This document shows positions 61,596-64,000 of a stretch of DNA of 64,000 nt, in pieces. The translations under genes and the position numbers were made by a program. Under the pieces are notes generated by a model. The model ran no database searches and was not told the origin of the DNA. It worked only from the letters and a program-made list of their open reading frames with translations. Every line of letters starts with the position of its first letter. Position 1 is the stretch's first letter. Source of the DNA: Amoebidium appalachense (lineage: Eukaryota; Ichthyosporea); contig CAVNZM010000005.1 of NCBI GenBank assembly GCA_963693365.1, positions 4,216,001-4,280,000 on the forward strand, in the 5' to 3' direction.

Positions 61596-62041
61596 ATCAT
61601 GAAATTCAAAAGCCACTCATCGGAGGGGAGGGGGGGCAAAAGAGGTGCTATTCGAATGACCCGCGGCAACGGCATCCATGTACACAAGACTTGAATTAAA
61701 TAAATAACTTATGTAGAAAATATACATCAAATAAACCTATGTAGAAAATATACATCTGAATTGTAATAGCATCGATTGTGGTTTCCGGGCGTTAAAAAAT
61801 GTGAAATCAAGAGCCACTCATCGGAGGGAGGGCAAAAGGGGAGTGAAATTCCGATTTTGCGCTATCCGAATGACCCGCGGCAAAAGGCATCCATGTTGAT
61901 GTTTTATGTTCGTTGTACACAAGACTTGAATGAAATAAAATAAACGTAGATTTTTCGATTACTATTACAGCACATGAGTGAGCATGAAATAAATAAACGT
62001 AGATTTTTCGATTACTATTACAGCACATGAGTGAGCATGAC
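61596..62041. repeat. Two-copy ~210-bp direct repeat plus 48-bp tandem copies
   Basis: AGCCACTCATCGGAGG recurs at about 61611 and 61809, followed in both copies by GAATGACCCGCGGCAA, GGCATCCATG and ACACAAGACTTGAAT. Inside, TATGTAGAAAATATACATC (about 61709 and 61738) and ATAAACGTAGATTTTTCGAT (about 61939 and 61991) each occur twice. Confidence 0.9.
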
Positions 62042-62337
62042 CTGCAAAAGCCGCCACCTGATTGGGTATCCGGCAATTGGATCTGGACACCAGTGCCTAT
62101 TGCCGTGCCTATTGCCGCGGCCGATGAATCAAGCACTATATGATTCGGCGCGCTGCCAGTTGATGTCATTTTGCAAAATCTACGAACCGATTCTCCCTGT
62201 CTATTACACAACAACAGATTTCACACAAACAACAGGATTAATACGGCTACACTACAGTTTTCACAGATTTCACACAAACAACAGTTATTTTTCTCAGAAA
62301 TTGTTATAACAGATCATCCTAGTCTTACAATTCCAAA

Positions 62338-63329
62338 ATGCCGCCTAAAGGGCTGACACGCTATGAGTCCGTTGTAGATAACAACATCTCATCGAAAATT
62401 TCAGACGCGGAAAAATCACTGATTGAATTGCATGACACGGTGGTTTTCTATGAAGGGGAGTTGAGGTACGCACGGAGTGTACTTAGGAGGGTGTGTGCGA
62501 GAGCAATCCAGTTTGACCCGGAACTTCTGCAAGATGAGAGTCTGTTTGCCAGGGAGGAGGAGCAGGGGGGCAGGGAGAGGTCGGTGGTAGAGGATACCCT
62601 TCGTGTGAGGGGCGAGAGAGAGGCGGAGGGTGAGGGTGAGGGGGTGGGCGAGGCGGAGGGTGAGGGTGAGGGGGTGGGCGAGGAGGACGAGGAAGGGGGC
62701 GAGGTAATGCGCCGGAAGGTGGTCAGCGAGGAGAAAACAGAACCACCTTTTGCGGAGGTGGTGATAGGAGGGGCGAAGAAGTTGATGGAGGTTGTCTCTG
62801 AAAACGTGTATAGGGACCCCGAAACGGGGCAACATTGGAGTTATGATTATACAGCAATGGGGTTTTTTGAGGTGAAGCACACGCACCCTGCCAGTGGCCG
62901 TGTAGCCCGGCGGATGGTGGAACGGGAGAAACGTAAGGAGGGAGAAACGACGGAAGGGGAGAAACGTAAGAAGGGAGGAGGGAAGGTTTGTGAAGAGATT
63001 TCTTTAATTTCGGATGAGGAGGAAGGGGAGAGGGGGGGAGGGGGAGGGGGAGAAGGACTCGGAGAGGGAGAGGGGGGGAGGGGGAGGGGGAGAAGGACTC
63101 GGAGAGGGAGAGGGAGGGTCAGGAGGAGGAGAGTCAGGAGGAGGAGGGTCAGGAGGAAGAGGAGCAGGAAATGGAGGGATTGGCATTGAATATATTTCAG
63201 GAGATGAAAAAACAGCTCGATGCAAGTTACCGGGGCGGCAGGGGCGGCAGGGGTGGCAGGGGCGGCAGGGGCGGCCATAAGAGACCCGCACAGCAGATTA
63301 CCGAGAGGGCTCCCAAGAAGAAGAAGTAA
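62338..63329 (+). CDS. Unknown acidic/basic nuclear-type protein with RGG repeats, intronless, frameshifted in a G-rich repeat
   Basis: The frame opened by the ATG at 62338 encodes a folded-looking start (MPPKGLTRYESVVDNN, KSLIELHDTVVFYEGELRYA), a Glu/Gly-rich repeat with an exact 30-base duplication (62623-62682), then a second ordered block (RDPETGQHWSYDYTAMGFFE). It runs on to a stop at 63187-63189. The DNA beyond looks coding in another frame: a Gln/Glu-rich stretch, LALNIFQEMKKQLDASY, five GGR-type units and the basic tail ERAPKKKK before TAA at 63327-63329. The switch must fall in a duplicated G-rich block at about 63026-63118, by real frameshift or miscounted G-run. RGG boxes and Lys tails suit RNA/DNA binding in the nucleus. 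No homologue recognised. Confidence 0.5.
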
Positions 63330-63624
63330 GAGGGGGGGGGGGTAGTGGCATGCTTCGTTATGCTTTACTTAGTGTTTTTTGCAAGCAATCGGTTATATGT
63401 TATTATTTTTTTTGAGGGGGGGGTAATAGTTTTTGCAAGCAACCGAGTGTATTTTTTTTTTTGTGGGGGGGGGGGGGTTTCCGAGTGTATGTTGTGGGAG
63501 AGGGGAGGGGGGGTCATACACGTGTTCGACAGTGGAGTGTTCATACACATTTTCGATACTATGTAAAACTCATGCAGTGAATAAATATATTACATTAAAA
63601 AGACACGTGTGCCACCACGGATGC
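63330..63624. other. 3' flank of the intronless gene
   Basis: G-runs alternate with T-runs (63330-63480), then ordinary sequence. A repeated GCAAGCAA(T/C)CG motif occurs at 63379 and 63434. AATAAATATA at 63581-63590 could contain a polyadenylation signal about 250 bases after the stop. Confidence 0.4.
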
Positions 63625-63925
63625 ATTTAGCTTTTGCATGCCCCGGCCTCACACGGATGCATTTGCCCACCCCCCCCCCCTGCATGCACGGATGCATTTA
63701 TTTGCCCCCCCCGGCCTCACACTTAGCATTTTTTGCATGCTTCCGGCCTCACACTTTGCTGCACCGATGCATTTATTTGGCCTCCCGAGAGAGACACTTT
63801 TGCATGCTTCCGGCCTCACACTTTGCTTTATTTGCATGCACCGATGCATTTATTCATGCACCGATGCATTTACTTGGCCTCCCGAGAGAAACATTTTTGC
63901 ATGCTTTTCCGGCCTCACACTTAGC
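63625..63925 (-). repeat. Satellite array with TAAGTGTGAGGCCGG core (right, minus orientation)
   Basis: Read on the minus strand it repeats TAAGTGTGAGGCCGG or AAAGTGTGAGGCCGG, AGCATGCAAAA, TCTCTCGGGAGGCCAA and AAATGCATCGGTGCA. These are the same building blocks as at 59486-59950, in opposite orientation and more rearranged. The family may continue beyond 63925. Confidence 0.88.
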
Positions 63926-64000
63926 CGTTGTTGCAGGGAGAGCCCGGCCCGCCCTTCAACCACCCCAAAGTCCAAAAAGCAGGGCCCGGGCCGCCCTTCA

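Larger units (their letters stand above)
60942..62337. other. Divergent spacer between the two intronless genes
   Basis: About 1.4 kb, AT-leaning. Short frames only. Its right half consists of direct repeats (61596-62041) and a repeated CAGATTTCACACAAACAACA at 62216-62235 and 62265-62284. Confidence 0.5.

Overview
This is nuclear DNA from a eukaryote with unusual introns, most likely a protist or alga; I could not place it further. Every recognisable protein is split into many short exons (13 to about 545 nt) with GT..AG borders. The exons can be chained in phase, and for four genes this gives a full-length protein with a recognisable family. Introns are hundreds to thousands of bases long and consist largely of poly-C/poly-G runs, (TG)n/(CA)n microsatellites and minisatellites. 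Most long open frames (His-Thr, Cys-Val, poly-Pro, poly-Gly) are translations of these repeats, not genes. A short array of CCCTAAA/CCCTAA repeats near 42.09 kb resembles plant/algal-type telomere sequence at an internal site.

Genic part, 0.3-54.25 kb: seven genes on strictly alternating strands. (1) A C2-domain protein, minus, cut by the left edge (305-826). (2) An unrecognised 386-residue helical protein with a Pro-rich exon, plus (2490-12784). (3) An NDUFB9/B22-type LYR subunit of mitochondrial complex I, minus (14140-18777). (4) A 517-residue VASt/ASTER-like lipid-transfer protein with C-terminal membrane segments, plus (19538-29166). (5) A RABL3-type small GTPase, minus (33599-40903). 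(6) An SH2-domain adaptor with Tyr-x-x-hydrophobic motifs, plus (42832-47561). (7) Diphthine synthase DPH5, minus (49498-54250). The order alternates divergent promoter regions and convergent 3' ends. The genes serve unrelated pathways (respiration, lipid transfer, GTPase and phosphotyrosine signalling, eEF2 modification), so neighbourhood suggests nothing about function.

Between genes 4 and 5 lies a tandem duplication of about 2.7 kb with both ends in CA tracts. It copied the last three exons of the VASt gene, a small TTAA-flanked inverted-repeat element and a minisatellite.

Right part, 54.3-64 kb: no spliced conserved genes. It holds a field of GATATCAC-type motifs, a 272-bp fold-back sequence, a CT-rich block, a nearly perfect 450-bp palindrome, G-rich minisatellites, and a roughly 3.7-kb segment. 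That segment has two divergent, apparently intronless genes of unknown function and is flanked by inverted arrays of one satellite family. It is the best candidate here for an undescribed mobile or virus-like element.
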